A DNA stretch of 64,000 nucleotides from Bog-756 sp963696495 (GCA_963696495.1 CAVOKJ010000002.1:682001-746000); one strand, 5' to 3'; shown: positions 53,771 through 62,187, counted from the stretch's first letter. Numbers and translations: made by a program. The notes: generated by a model from the sequence alone, not told the origin.

Positions 53771-53866
53771 ACTTTGTCCGGCTATCCCCCCCTCGATCGA
53801 TGTGGACCGATACGTTCGACCCATCCGACGCGCGGATTGACCGGACAGGAATCACGAGGAGGAACA

Positions 53867-54019
53867 ATGGCGTCATACGAGGGATACTGCGTGAAGTGCC
53901 GTGAGAAACGGGAGTTCGAGGGCGAAGAGTCCGAGATGGCCAACGGTCGCCGCGCCGCCAAGGGCAAGTGCCCGGTGTGCGGCACCGGCATGAACCGGAT
54001 CCTCGGCAAGAAGAGCTAG
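53867..54019 (+). CDS. DUF5679-type small zinc-ribbon protein
   Basis: 50 residues, start fixed by GAGGAGG before the ATG. CxxC pairs at C8/C11 ('GYCVKCREKREF') and C35/C38 ('GKCPVCGTGMNRILGKK') form a zinc ribbon. This short family is widespread in actinobacteria and some archaea-like sequences, often with 'MANGRRA..G.CPVCG' as here. The function is not known; a nucleic-acid or ribosome-associated role is a guess. Confidence 0.9.
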   Translation: MASYEGYCVKCREKREFEGEESEMANGRRAAKGKCPVCGTGMNRILGKKS

Positions 54020-54034
54020 CAGTTCAGTACCTCA

Positions 54035-54062
54035 CCCCCCGGTCACGGTCACGACCGGGGGG
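54035..54062. terminator. Hairpin between convergent zinc-ribbon and Ppx genes
   Basis: CCCCCCGGTC (54035-54044) pairs with GACCGGGGGG (54053-54062) with an 8-nt loop. It lies between the stop at 54019 and the end of the opposite gene, whose stop it covers. No T-tract, so strength is uncertain. Confidence 0.5.
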
Positions 54063-55026
54063 CCGTGACCCCTCCCGCCTGGAGTGAGAGGGCGCCCATG
54101 ACGGCGCCCTCTCGGAGTCCCCACTCACTGACCACCAGGCGCTGGAAGCCGAGGCTCTCCACCAGCGTCGAGAGCACCACCGCACCGATGGGCAGCAGGG
54201 GTGCCCGCCTGGCCTGCACGCCCGGGAGTGCGAGACGGGCGTCGAGGTCGAGCGTGGCCAGGCGCTCCGTGAGCTCGAGGAGTTGTCCGGCGGGCAGCTC
54301 CACCTGATTGATCGCCAGCGACGAGGAGGAGTTCTGCGGCCGGTGCAGCCCGAGGGCGAGGCGGGCCAGCGCCCGGACGGTCCCCCCGCTGGCGATCACC
54401 CTGGTGCCCGCCTTCGGTGTCCTCGCCAGCATCGCCCGGATGGGCTCCCCCCGCGCCAGCGCCACCTCGGTGATGGCGGCGCGGTCGGCGGGGGTCATCA
54501 CCTCGCCGGTGCCCAGCTCCCCGCGGAGCCGGGCGGTGCCCAGGGCCACGCTGGCGACGTCGGCCACCGTGTCGATGGTGCCGATGCCGGCCTCCAGGCT
54601 GCCGCCTCCGAGATCGAGCCCGAGGACCGGCTCACGGCCCACCCAGACCCCTGCACGTTGCCCGAGGAAACACAGTCGTGCCTCCTCCTCGCCGGTCAGG
54701 AGGGTGATCGGATGGCCGATGACCCGCTCGAGGCGCTCGATGAGGCCGGGCCCGTTGTCAGCGTCACGCAGGGCGGCGGTGGCCATGGCCACCACCACGT
54801 CGACTCCCGCCTCGTCGGCCGCCACCCCGAGCCGGCGCACGGCCCGCACGGCGCTGGCGGCCCGGTCCGCCGGCACCCCGCCGGTCTTCGCCACCTCGGT
54901 GCCGAGGTGGAGGAACGACCGGCGGCGGAGGACGGGGACCAGCCGGCCGTCACGGGCGGCATCCACCACCATCAGATGGAACGAGCTGCTGCCCAGGTCG
55001 TAGACGGCTACACGGACGGTCGGCAC
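54049..55026 (-). CDS. Ppx/GppA-family phosphatase (exopolyphosphatase or pppGpp phosphohydrolase)
   Basis: 325 residues with the actin-like ASKHA fold. 'VAVYDLGSSSFHLMVVDA' is phosphate loop 1, 'LLTGEEEARLCFLG' the conserved EE region, 'VLGLDLGGGSLEAGIG' phosphate loop 2, and 'ASGGTVRALARLALG' follows. It lacks the C-terminal HD-like domain of the E. coli enzymes, like the short actinobacterial Ppx proteins. The substrate (polyphosphate or pppGpp) cannot be told. The GTG at 55026 follows TAGCGT by 7 nt and was chosen over the GTG at 55056. Confidence 0.88.
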   Translation of the reverse strand: MPTVRVAVYDLGSSSFHLMVVDAARDGRLVPVLRRRSFLHLGTEVAKTGGVPADRAASAVRAVRRLGVAADEAGVDVVVAMATAALRDADNGPGLIERLERVIGHPITLLTGEEEARLCFLGQRAGVWVGREPVLGLDLGGGSLEAGIGTIDTVADVASVALGTARLRGELGTGEVMTPADRAAITEVALARGEPIRAMLARTPKAGTRVIASGGTVRALARLALGLHRPQNSSSSLAINQVELPAGQLLELTERLATLDLDARLALPGVQARRAPLLPIGAVVLSTLVESLGFQRLVVSEWGLREGAVMGALSLQAGGVTAPRS

Positions 55027-55033
55027 CGGCGTG

Positions 55034-55039
55034 ACGCTA
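55034..55039 (-). promoter_or_regulatory. Candidate leaderless -10 box for the Ppx/GppA gene
   Basis: TAGCGT on the minus strand, 7 nt before the GTG at 55026. Confidence 0.4.
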
Positions 55040-55110
55040 CCGGCTCGTGCCCCCACCGGAGGAAAGTGGTGACGGGCCTTGGCCTACGCTGGGGGCGCAC
55101 CGACCGTGCA

Positions 55111-55184
55111 CGGGACGTAGCGCAGCTTGGCAGCGCGCCTGCTTTGGGAGCAGGAGGTCGCGGGTTCAAATCCCGCCGTCCCGA
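55111..55184 (+). tRNA. tRNA-Pro (anticodon TGG)
   Basis: Complete cloverleaf. Acceptor CGGGACG (55111-55117) pairs with CGTCCCG (55177-55183), with discriminator A. The anticodon stem CCTGC/GCAGG encloses loop TTTGGGA, anticodon TGG at 55145-55147. The T arm has GGTTCAAATCC. CCA is not encoded. The nearest ProS gene is at 781-2502. Confidence 0.97.
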
Positions 55185-55226
55185 CGCAGTAGTCCGCCTG
55201 GAGACGTGCACATCACGGCGTTCGGT

Positions 55227-55991
55227 CTAGCGACCGGTGATGCCGTCGATCTGCTCACGCAGGATGTCGGCATGTCCGGCGTGCCGTGCCGTCTCCTCGA
55301 CCATGTGGACGAGCAGCGCAGCGAAGTGACAGCGGCTCGGGAGTGGTCCGAGCACCTTCTCGCCCGCCGCGCCGACCTCGAGCCGTGCCTCACGGACATG
55401 GCGCCAGCTCTGTGACCTCAGGAGGAGATGCCGACGGCTCGGGTGTTCAACTTCCCACGGCCGAGCCGTGGAAGACGGCATCACCGAAGGTGAAGATGCC
55501 TCCGTCGCCTGCGGCAACAGGTAACCACCGTTTGATCCGGTGGCGGTGAGGCCCACGACCGGTGCATTCAGGTGCACGCCACCCGTCGAGCCGTGGAATT
55601 TGGCGTCACCGAAGGTGAAGACGCTCGTCCGAGGCAAGCAGTAGCCGCGGCGGTCGAGGTCGTCGCATTCCTGGACGATCCCGTCGTTCACGGCGGCAGC
55701 GGCGCGATAGGAGGCCACCGCTGACGCAACGGTGTCGGTAGGGGCGATCTCCTCGGACGGAACGGGTGCGTCGAGCCCAGAAAAGGCGAACTGGAACCAG
55801 ACGACCTCCACGACGGTCAGATGCTTGACCAGCCCGAGGAGGCAGGTGCCAGTCGGGACGGTGGACCTATGGGCCGACTCCTCGTCCAGGTCCTCCACCT
55901 TCAGGATCAGGGACTCCCGCAGGTAATCGAGGAACTCCTGCAGTGTCTCCTTCTCACCGGTCAGCGTGAGCGGAGTGCGGCGATCCGGCAT
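55227..55991 (-). CDS. DUF664/DinB-like protein interrupted in frame by a decayed repeat-protein fragment
   Basis: The open frame has 254 residues. Residues 1-115 match DUF664 (TLQEFLDYLRESLILKVEDL, 'LGLVKHLTVVEVVWFQFAF', 'VNDGIVQECDDLDRR'), and 222-254 are its conserved end ('LLVHMVEETARHAGHADILR', then EQIDG). Residues ~116-180 instead read 'GYCLPRTSVFTFGDAKFHGS' and 'LNAPVVGLTATGSNGGYLLP', the module of the secreted repeat proteins at 23038 and 62284. A second module continues in another frame (DGGIFTFGDAVFHGS). The join is exactly at the start of a module. The four-helix DinB fold is probably broken although no stop is met. ATG at 55991; a TACGGT box is 8 nt upstream. Confidence 0.7.
   Translation of the reverse strand: MPDRRTPLTLTGEKETLQEFLDYLRESLILKVEDLDEESAHRSTVPTGTCLLGLVKHLTVVEVVWFQFAFSGLDAPVPSEEIAPTDTVASAVASYRAAAAVNDGIVQECDDLDRRGYCLPRTSVFTFGDAKFHGSTGGVHLNAPVVGLTATGSNGGYLLPQATEASSPSVMPSSTARPWEVEHPSRRHLLLRSQSWRHVREARLEVGAAGEKVLGPLPSRCHFAALLVHMVEETARHAGHADILREQIDGITGR
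55450..55646 (-). repeat. Decayed fragment (about two modules) of the 'YWLVASDGG' repeat
   Basis: On the minus strand the segment starts with GGTTAC-like GG-TAC at 55646 and contains two copies of a TTCACCTTCGGTGA core, each followed by TTCCACGG. Frameshifts lie within the 'YWLVASDGG' part of both copies. The nearest intact relatives in the window are at 23238-23990 and 62287-63030. Confidence 0.8.
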
Positions 55992-56058
55992 CGGAGTGGA
56001 CCGTATCCCGACGATCTCGGCATCCGTGGCCCCTTGCGTGGATCCCGAGGTTGCCGAG

Positions 56059-56109
56059 GCCTCGGCTCTGCCGGGGCCTCGGCTCTGCCGGGGCCTCGGC
56101 TCTGCCTGG
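56059..56109 (+). repeat. 17-bp tandem repeat, three copies
   Basis: Copies of GCCTCGGCTCTGCCGGG at 56059 and 56076 are identical; that at 56093 differs near its end. They lie in the 311-bp divergent gap 55992-56302. Confidence 0.85.
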
Positions 56110-56198
56110 ACCTCGGCCGCTGGGCGGTGGTGGCCCATCGTGGTCATGACCGAGCCGGGTCGGCCGGTAGGTCCCCGTCCCGATTCGATGACGACGCC

Positions 56199-56227
56199 TT
56201 GACGGCAGCGAATCACAATGCTGTAGT
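56199..56227 (+). promoter_or_regulatory. Candidate vegetative promoter for the cupin-like gene
   Basis: TTGACG (56199-56204) and TGTAGT (56222-56227) are 17 bp apart, 75 bp upstream of the ATG at 56303. This is the best plus-strand -35/-10 pair in the gap. Confidence 0.5.
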
Positions 56228-56302
56228 TACAGAGATGGCATGAGCGGGGCCGCCGAGCGGCGAGAGGTCGCGGGGACTCCGAGACCGAGCATGGGGAGCC
56301 GT

Positions 56303-56857
56303 ATGGATACCAGCAGCTTGGACAAGGTGCTCGTCCGGAACATCCTGGAGCACGCCCACGACTTCGCCTGGACGATCCAGGACATCGGGCTTCTCGGCCT
56401 CCGCCTCGACGAGCAGCGGGAGTACCGGCTGCACGTCTGGGCTCCCGATCGTCAGGTCGGGCCACCGGTGATCCACGATCACCCCTTCGACTTCGTCTCC
56501 AGGATCGTCGTCGGTGAGCTGACCAATGCCCGGTACGAGGAGGATCCCGCCGGCGTCAAGTATCTGCGAGAGCGCTACTCGGCCCCGAACGAGGATCTGC
56601 GCACCACCGATTTCGTCCAGCTCGCTCCGAGGATCAGGACCTACCGGGAGGGTGACGTCTACTCGCAGCTGGCCCACGAGCTCCACGACAGCCACCAGCT
56701 CCCCGGGACGGTCACCGTCATCCGCCGAACGTTCTGGACCGTCGACGAACTCACCGTGTGCCGGCCTGAAGACACCCCCTGGGTCTCCGGTGAGTCGCGA
56801 CCAGCGGGGCCGGGAGAGGTCGAGGACATCACCGCGCAGGCGTTGACCTGGTTCTAG
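56303..56857 (+). CDS. Cupin-like protein of unknown function
   Basis: 184 residues, no signal peptide or membrane segment. 'PPVIHDHPFDFVSRIVVGEL' looks like the first cupin motif (HDHPFDF supplying two histidines), and 'HELHDSHQLPGTVTVIRRTF' the second, so a metal-binding beta-barrel is likely. No substrate can be inferred. GGGGAG before the ATG at 56303 supports this start; an in-frame ATG at 56240 is possible. Confidence 0.7.
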   Translation: MDTSSLDKVLVRNILEHAHDFAWTIQDIGLLGLRLDEQREYRLHVWAPDRQVGPPVIHDHPFDFVSRIVVGELTNARYEEDPAGVKYLRERYSAPNEDLRTTDFVQLAPRIRTYREGDVYSQLAHELHDSHQLPGTVTVIRRTFWTVDELTVCRPEDTPWVSGESRPAGPGEVEDITAQALTWF

Positions 56858-56955
56858 ACCGGCGCGCTCCGCCCGGGCGGCCAGCCACCCGCCGCTGCGT
56901 CGATCGGTCAGTTCCCCTGACAGCCTGGAGACACGTGCGGGCAGGCACGGACCGT

Positions 56956-58779
56956 TCAGGCGCTGATGGGCAGCCCGAACGAGGCCACGATCTCGCTGGC
57001 CGGCAACGGCTTCGAGAACAGGAACCCCTGGGCCAGGTCACACCCGAAGGACCGCAGCAGATCCAGCTGCTCGGTCGTCTCCACGCCTTCGGCCACCACC
57101 TCGAGCCCCAACGCGTGGGCCAGATTGATCACTGCGGCCACGATCTCCTCCGCCTCGGCACTGGTGGTCATCTCCTCGACGAAGGACCGGTCGACCTTCA
57201 ACAGGTCGAGAGGGAAGTGCTGCAGGTAGCTGAGGGAGGAGTACCCGGTCCCGAAGTCGTCGATGGCCAGGAGCACACCGATCTCCTTCAGCGCGTTCAG
57301 CACGGCGAGGGCGGACGCGGCGTCCTTCATCAGCGCGCTCTCGGTGATCTCGAGCGTCAGTTGCTCGGGCGGGAGCCCGGTCCTCGACAGGATCCCCTCG
57401 ACCGTGGCCACGATCAGCGGATCGTCGATCTGGCGGGCCGACAGGTTCACCTCGACCGACCCCCGTCGTCCCTTCTTGTCCCGATGGTGCCAGTCGCGGA
57501 GCTGGTGGCACGCCTCCTCGAGCACCCAGGCCCCGATGGGGATGATGAGCCCGCTCTCCTCCGCCACCGGGATGAAGCGGTAGGGGGCGACGAGCCCCTG
57601 GTCGGGATGCTGCCAGCGGATGAGGGCCTCGACGCCCACCGTGGTCGACCCGCCGAGCTCCACCACCGGCTGGTAGTGCAGCATCAGCTCGCTGCGCTCG
57701 AGCGCACGGTGCAGCGAGTGCTCGGTCGTCATCCGGTCGAGCTGCTCGATCCGCATCGACTCGCCGTACGTCACGGCACCGGGGACCCCACGGCCCTTGG
57801 CCTCGTACATGGCCGATTCGGCGTTGGCCAGGAGCGAGCCGGCGTCGACCACCCCGAACGTGTTGAGGGCCAGTCCGATCGACGCGTCGAGGAACACCTC
57901 GGTCTGGGCGACCTCGAACGGCAGGGTCAGGGCCCGCCGGGCCCGGTCGGCGAACGCCGAGGCGCGGCCGTGGGCGCCCGCCGCCTGCTCGAAGAGGGCG
58001 AGGAATTCGTCGCCGCCGGATCGGGCGATCAGCACGGCATCACCGGCTATCGCCCGCAGGCGCTCGGCCACCGACACCAGCACGGCATCACCGGTCCCGT
58101 GACCCAGGCTGGTGTTGATCGCCTTGAACCGGTCGAGGTCGAGCAGCACCACGCCGACGGCCCCCGGGGGAAGGCCCGCCCGCCCCACGACCTCGGACAG
58201 GCGGAGCTCGAACAGGGCGCGGTTGGCCAGGCCGGTCAGGGGATCGTGCAGCGGGTCCTGGTCGGTGGGCGCCACGGTGACGTGGCCGGCGGGACGGGTC
58301 TCGGGGCCCATCGTCGGCCGGGAGGCCTCGGGGTGACCGGGCACCGCCCGGAGCACCGCGCCCCCGGGCGCGCCCACCGAGCGCGTGCTGCCCCCGGAGC
58401 GGGCGATGAATCCACCGACGCACCGCTCGGCATCCCGGCCGGTGATGAAGAGGCGTCCCTCGACCGCCACCCGGTACCCCTCCCGGTTCATGAGCTCGAA
58501 GCGCATGCGGTCGCCACCGCTGGCGTCGGCCAGGTCGGGGTCGAAGTGCTCTCCCACGGCGATGGCGGCCAGGAAGGCCATCGGGTCCCCGAGCTCCACC
58601 GGCAGCAGCGTCTCGACGGCCGGGCGGTCGACCACCTCGTCGCGTCGCCAGCCGAACTCCTCTTCGGCCCTCGGGTTCCACTCCACGACGATGCCCTCAC
58701 CGTTGACCTCGAGGTAGGCCTCGGGCCACAGCCCGACGAACCCGTTGCACCGGTAGCGCCAGTTGGCGAAGGTGACCAT
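56956..58779 (-). CDS. PAS-GGDEF-EAL cyclic-di-GMP protein
   Basis: 607 residues, soluble. The PAS domain is ~15-130 ('AYLEVNGEGIVVEWNPRAEE', 'FGWRRDEVVDR'). GGDEF is ~175-335 with an intact 'ARSGGDEFLALF' and 'DPLTGLANRALFELRL'. EAL is ~345-600 with 'GVEALIRWQHP', 'LTLEITESALMKD', 'AIDDFGTGYSSLSYLQHFP' and 'EVVAEGVET'. Both active sites look intact. It is the second such protein within 9 kb, suggesting local c-di-GMP control of surface or developmental traits. The upstream gap 58780-59050 has no gene that I can support. Confidence 0.93.
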   Translation of the reverse strand: MVTFANWRYRCNGFVGLWPEAYLEVNGEGIVVEWNPRAEEEFGWRRDEVVDRPAVETLLPVELGDPMAFLAAIAVGEHFDPDLADASGGDRMRFELMNREGYRVAVEGRLFITGRDAERCVGGFIARSGGSTRSVGAPGGAVLRAVPGHPEASRPTMGPETRPAGHVTVAPTDQDPLHDPLTGLANRALFELRLSEVVGRAGLPPGAVGVVLLDLDRFKAINTSLGHGTGDAVLVSVAERLRAIAGDAVLIARSGGDEFLALFEQAAGAHGRASAFADRARRALTLPFEVAQTEVFLDASIGLALNTFGVVDAGSLLANAESAMYEAKGRGVPGAVTYGESMRIEQLDRMTTEHSLHRALERSELMLHYQPVVELGGSTTVGVEALIRWQHPDQGLVAPYRFIPVAEESGLIIPIGAWVLEEACHQLRDWHHRDKKGRRGSVEVNLSARQIDDPLIVATVEGILSRTGLPPEQLTLEITESALMKDAASALAVLNALKEIGVLLAIDDFGTGYSSLSYLQHFPLDLLKVDRSFVEEMTTSAEAEEIVAAVINLAHALGLEVVAEGVETTEQLDLLRSFGCDLAQGFLFSKPLPASEIVASFGLPISA

Positions 58780-59050
58780 CAGGAGCCGGACGATCCCGGG
58801 ACCGGCGTTCGACCCACCGTGGGTGGGCCGATGGATCCTCCCGGATGCCCGGGGCCCTCGTCACGTTGTCGCACACTGCCTCCACCCGGGATGCTCGGTC
58901 ATGGCTCGTCGTCCGATTCCCATCCGGTGACGCACGGCGGAACAGCGAGGCCCTGAGCGCTTGTGCGAATGGTAGGCAACCACCTGGTCGGTTACAAGGA
59001 TCCCCCCTGCTCGCGCCCATCACATGACCGACCCGACCGTGGCCGCCGTG

Positions 59051-59056
59051 TACCGT
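59051..59056 (+). promoter_or_regulatory. Candidate leaderless -10 box for the MBL-fold gene
   Basis: TACCGT with a 6-nt spacer to the GTG at 59063. Confidence 0.45.
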
Positions 59057-59062
59057 GCCTGC

Positions 59063-60117
59063 GTGGTCGTCGTCACCGGCACAGCGCAAAAGGACGCCTG
59101 GGACCGCAAGGTCCTCCCGCCCGTCGAGCAGGTGAGGCCGGGCCTGTGGTCGATCCCCGTACCCATCCCCAACAATCCGCTCCGGTACGTGCTCGTGTAC
59201 GCGCTCGAGCTCGACGGCGGCGGTGTGGCGCTCGTCGATGCCGGATGGAACACCGAGGAGGCGTTCTCGGCCCTCTCCGACGGGTTGGCCGCCGCCGGCG
59301 GCAGCGTCGCCGACGTCCGGGCGGTGATGGTCACCCACATCCACCCCGACCACTACGGCCTGGCCGGGAGGGTGCGCGAGGAGTCCGGGGCGTGGATCGG
59401 CCTCCACCCGGCCGACGCCATCATGATCGAGTCCCGCTACGGCAACAGCGACGAGCTGCTCGAGGACATGTTCCGCTTCCTCACCGACTCGGGCGTCCCG
59501 GCCGAGAAGCTCCCCGACCTCGCACTGGCCTCCATGGCCGTCAAGTCGATGGTGACGATGGCCGCCCCCGACCTGCTGTTCGAGGACAAGGAGCTCATCG
59601 ACCTTCCCGGATGGCCGCTGCGCACCATCTGGACCCCGGGCCACTCGCCGGGCCATGTCTGCTTCTACAGCGAGGAACAGAGACTGCTCATCTCCGGCGA
59701 CCACGTCCTGCCCCGCATCACCCCCAACATCTCCCTCCACACCCAGCAGGCGACGAACCCACTGGGTGACTTCCTGGAGTCGCTGTTGAAGGTGAAGGAA
59801 CTGGCGAGCGACGAGGTGCTCCCGGGTCACGAGTACCGGTTCTCCGACCTGGCGGGGAGGGTCGAGGCGATCGTCGCCCACCATGCCGATCGCCTCGAGG
59901 AGATCGAGCACGCCATCACCGAGCACCCCGGCTCGACGGCCTGGGACATCACGCTGCGGCTCCACTGGTCCCGCCCCTGGGACGAGATCGAGCCCTTCAT
60001 GCAGCGCCAGGCCAACGGCGAGACCCTCGCCCACTGCGTGCTGCTCGAGCTCCACGACCGCATACGGCGCGAGGGGGACAGCCGGCGCGCTTCTATCCGG
60101 CCGCCGCGGTCCGGTGA
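59063..60117 (+). CDS. Metallo-beta-lactamase-fold hydrolase, apparent one-base frameshift near the end
   Basis: MBL-fold enzyme with the zinc motif 'VMVTHIHPDHYGLAGRV' (HxHxDH), 'PGHSPGHVCFYSEEQRLLIS' then GDHVLP, and a C-terminal winged-helix-like region seen in the BLACT/RNase Z-like hydrolases. As read, the frame runs on to 60544, antisense through dedA. One extra G in the run 60073-60077 restores an ending ...QPARFYPAAAVR and a TGA at 60115-60117, 17 bp before the end of dedA, giving 351 residues. I take that as the real end. The start is the GTG at 59063 (TACCGT box 6 nt upstream); the ATG at 59024 is in frame. Substrate unknown. Confidence 0.82.
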
Positions 60118-60134
60118 CCGCGGGCCACGCCGAG

Positions 60135-60959
60135 TCAGTGCTCGGGGTCGGCCAACGAGCGGCCTCGGTCCGGCGCCCCGGTGCCGTCGCCCGGCGGGGT
60201 CCGCAGGTCCGACCCTGGTCCACCACCCGGACCGGGCGGGACGCTGTCCGTGGGATCGGTGCCATCGCCCCCTCCGAATTCGGCGGCCAGACGACGCCGC
60301 TCCCGCCGCTTCACGACCACGCGGACCGTCACGGCGACGGCGACGAGGACAGCCACGACGGCTAGCGACCACAAGCCGACCTCGCTCAGGATGTGCTCGA
60401 AGGACACGCCCACGATGTAGCCCAGAAGCGTGTAGCCCACACCCCAGATCACCGCGCCGATGGCGTTGTAGAACAGGAACACCCGGTAGCGGAGACCGCT
60501 CATGCCGGCCAGCCCGGGGACGAGGGCGCGGGCGAAGGCGATGAAGCGCCCGAAGAAGACGGCCGGGCCCCCGTAGTGCTCGAGCATCCCCATGGTCCGA
60601 CGCACCCCGGCGTTGCCCTTCAGCGGCCGGCGTTCCAGCAACCACGGCCCGGCCCGCTTGCCGACCTCGAAGCCGACGGAGTCCCCGGCGATGGCGCAGA
60701 CCACCACCACGGCCATCATGGTCTCCAGGTTCACCGCCCCCAGCCCGGCCAGCACCCCGCCGATGACCACGGCGGTCTCACCGGGGACGAAGAAGCCCAC
60801 CAGGAGCGCCGCCTCGGCGAAGGCCAGGAAGCCCACCACGGCATAGGCGGTCGGTCCGTGGAAATGGAGGAGCCAGCCGGTGATGCCGCCCGGGTCGTTC
60901 GAGCTGGACGCGGCGACCAGGGCCTGGACCCTCACCCCACCAGGGGCGAGCCCCGTCAT
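60135..60959 (-). CDS. DedA/SNARE-associated family membrane protein
   Basis: 274 residues with 4-6 membrane segments. The family core is 'FLAFAEAALLVGFFVPGETA', 'AIAGDSVGFEVGKRAG' and 'FFGRFIAFARALVPGLAGMS' followed by 'FLFYNAIGAVIWG'. DedA proteins act in membrane homeostasis and include the undecaprenyl-phosphate and phospholipid flippases. The last ~50 residues are a Pro/Gly/Asp-rich cytoplasmic tail. 7 bp after the zinc-ribbon gene. Confidence 0.92.
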   Translation of the reverse strand: MTGLAPGGVRVQALVAASSSNDPGGITGWLLHFHGPTAYAVVGFLAFAEAALLVGFFVPGETAVVIGGVLAGLGAVNLETMMAVVVVCAIAGDSVGFEVGKRAGPWLLERRPLKGNAGVRRTMGMLEHYGGPAVFFGRFIAFARALVPGLAGMSGLRYRVFLFYNAIGAVIWGVGYTLLGYIVGVSFEHILSEVGLWSLAVVAVLVAVAVTVRVVVKRRERRRLAAEFGGGDGTDPTDSVPPGPGGGPGSDLRTPPGDGTGAPDRGRSLADPEH

Positions 60960-60966
60960 CGGGCGG

Positions 60967-61389
60967 TCATCTCGCCAAGGTCACACTGGTCCATGTCCGA
61001 TGGCGGCAGGCGGGACAGGTCATCCACCGGTCGAACGTCCGTCCCGGGATCCACACGCCGACCGGCAGTTGCAACAGGAGGAAGCTGAACAGGCCGACCC
61101 GGCTCACCGAGCCGCATGACGAGCAGGTGATCACCAGCACCCCCCTGGGCGGCAGCGGGTCGGTGACCACGGCGGCAGGACGCTCCTTGTCGCCGGCCGG
61201 GGTGGCCGCCGAGAACAGTGCATGTTTGCCCGCCGGTCTGGCGTGCCGGCCCCGGGGGTCGAACTGGACCGGGCGGGAGCCGTGGACCGGGCCCTTGTCG
61301 GCGCCGGCACCGTCCCCGGCGACGGCGTCCTCGTCGACCGGGAGCCAGTACAGAGCCCGCTTCCCCAGGGGGTCGGGGCCTTCCGCCAT
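60967..61389 (-). CDS. Zinc-ribbon protein downstream of ParA, function unknown
   Basis: 140 residues. Residues 1-80 are Gly/Asp/Arg-rich; 'KRALYWLP' near the start is a short conserved-looking block. CxxC pairs at C89/C92 ('ITCSSCGSVS') and C125/C128 ('MTCPACRHRTW') flank a hydrophobic stretch (FSFLLLQLPVGVW). The ATG overlaps the parA stop (TAATG), so it is translationally coupled and probably acts with ParA. Confidence 0.8.
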   Translation of the reverse strand: MAEGPDPLGKRALYWLPVDEDAVAGDGAGADKGPVHGSRPVQFDPRGRHARPAGKHALFSAATPAGDKERPAAVVTDPLPPRGVLVITCSSCGSVSRVGLFSFLLLQLPVGVWIPGRTFDRWMTCPACRHRTWTSVTLAR

Positions 61390-62174
61390 TAGCCGGGGCT
61401 GCCGGCGACCACGCCCGTGTCGAGCAGGGTGCGGGCCAGTGAGCGGTAGGCCATCGCCCCTGGCGAGTTCGGGGCGTGCTGGAGGATCGACTTGCCGCGG
61501 GCGGGCGCCTCGGCGAAGCGGATCGACTTGCGGACCGGTGGTTGCAGCACCGGGATGCCGTAGCGGGACTCGACCTCTTCGATGATGTGGCGCGAGTGCT
61601 TGGTCCGGTCGTCGTACATGGTGGCGATGATGCCCCGCACGGTGAGCTCGCTGTTGGCGAAGGCGCGTACGTCCTCGATGGTCTCGAGCAGCTGACCGAC
61701 CCCACGGTGGGAGAGGGCCTCGCACTGCAGCGGGATGAGGACGGCGTTGGCGGCGGTGAGGCCGTTGATGGTGAGCACGCCCAGCGACGGGGGGCAGTCG
61801 ATGAGAATGAGGTCGTACCGCTCCGCCACCGGCTCGAGCGCCCGTTCGAGGACGTGTTCGCGGCCCGTGCGGGTCAACAGGTGGACCTCCGAGCCCGCCA
61901 GGTCGATGGTGGCCGGGACCAGGTCGAGGAACGGCACGCCGGGAACCGGGAGGCACACGTCGGCGATGCTGTCGCGGCGCACGAACACGTCGTGCAGCGA
62001 GTGGTCGAGCGCGTCGGGGTCGAATCCCAGGGAGAAGGTCAGGCAGGCCTGCGGGTCGAGGTCCACGACCAGGGTGCGACGGCCGAATTCGGCCGACGCC
62101 ACACCGAGGGAGTGGACCGTCGTCGTCTTGGCCACGCCACCCTTCTGATTGGCCACGGCCAGGATGTCGGTCAC
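61389..62174 (-). CDS. ParA/Soj-family ATPase (solitary)
   Basis: 261 residues with the deviant Walker A 'ANQKGGVAKTTTVHSLG', 'TLVVDLDPQACLTFSLG' and Walker B 'LILIDCPPSLGVLTINGL'. ParA ATPases move chromosomes, plasmids or protein clusters. No parB gene or parS-like site is seen, so this may be an orphan ParA that places a surface or polar structure. The GTG at 62174 follows TAGACT by 6 nt. Confidence 0.92.
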   Translation of the reverse strand: MTDILAVANQKGGVAKTTTVHSLGVASAEFGRRTLVVDLDPQACLTFSLGFDPDALDHSLHDVFVRRDSIADVCLPVPGVPFLDLVPATIDLAGSEVHLLTRTGREHVLERALEPVAERYDLILIDCPPSLGVLTINGLTAANAVLIPLQCEALSHRGVGQLLETIEDVRAFANSELTVRGIIATMYDDRTKHSRHIIEEVESRYGIPVLQPPVRKSIRFAEAPARGKSILQHAPNSPGAMAYRSLARTLLDTGVVAGSPG

Positions 62175-62180
62175 CCGCGG

Positions 62181-62186
62181 AGTCTA
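62181..62186 (-). promoter_or_regulatory. Candidate leaderless -10 box for parA
   Basis: TAGACT on the minus strand, 6 nt before the GTG at 62174. The 35-bp repeats begin 2 bp beyond it and occupy the -35 region. Confidence 0.5.
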
Positions 62187-62187
62187 C

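Noticed and set aside
58780..59050. Small plus-strand gene near 58845-59027
   Set aside because: No ribosome site, no family likeness and codon usage unlike neighbours; treated as intergenic.
59883..60544. Continuation of the MBL frame over dedA as a real long C-terminus
   Set aside because: Arg/Pro-rich shadow of dedA; one added G gives a clean end before dedA.
61389..62174. Plasmid-type partition locus
   Set aside because: No parB, no centromere-like parS and surrounded by chromosomal genes.
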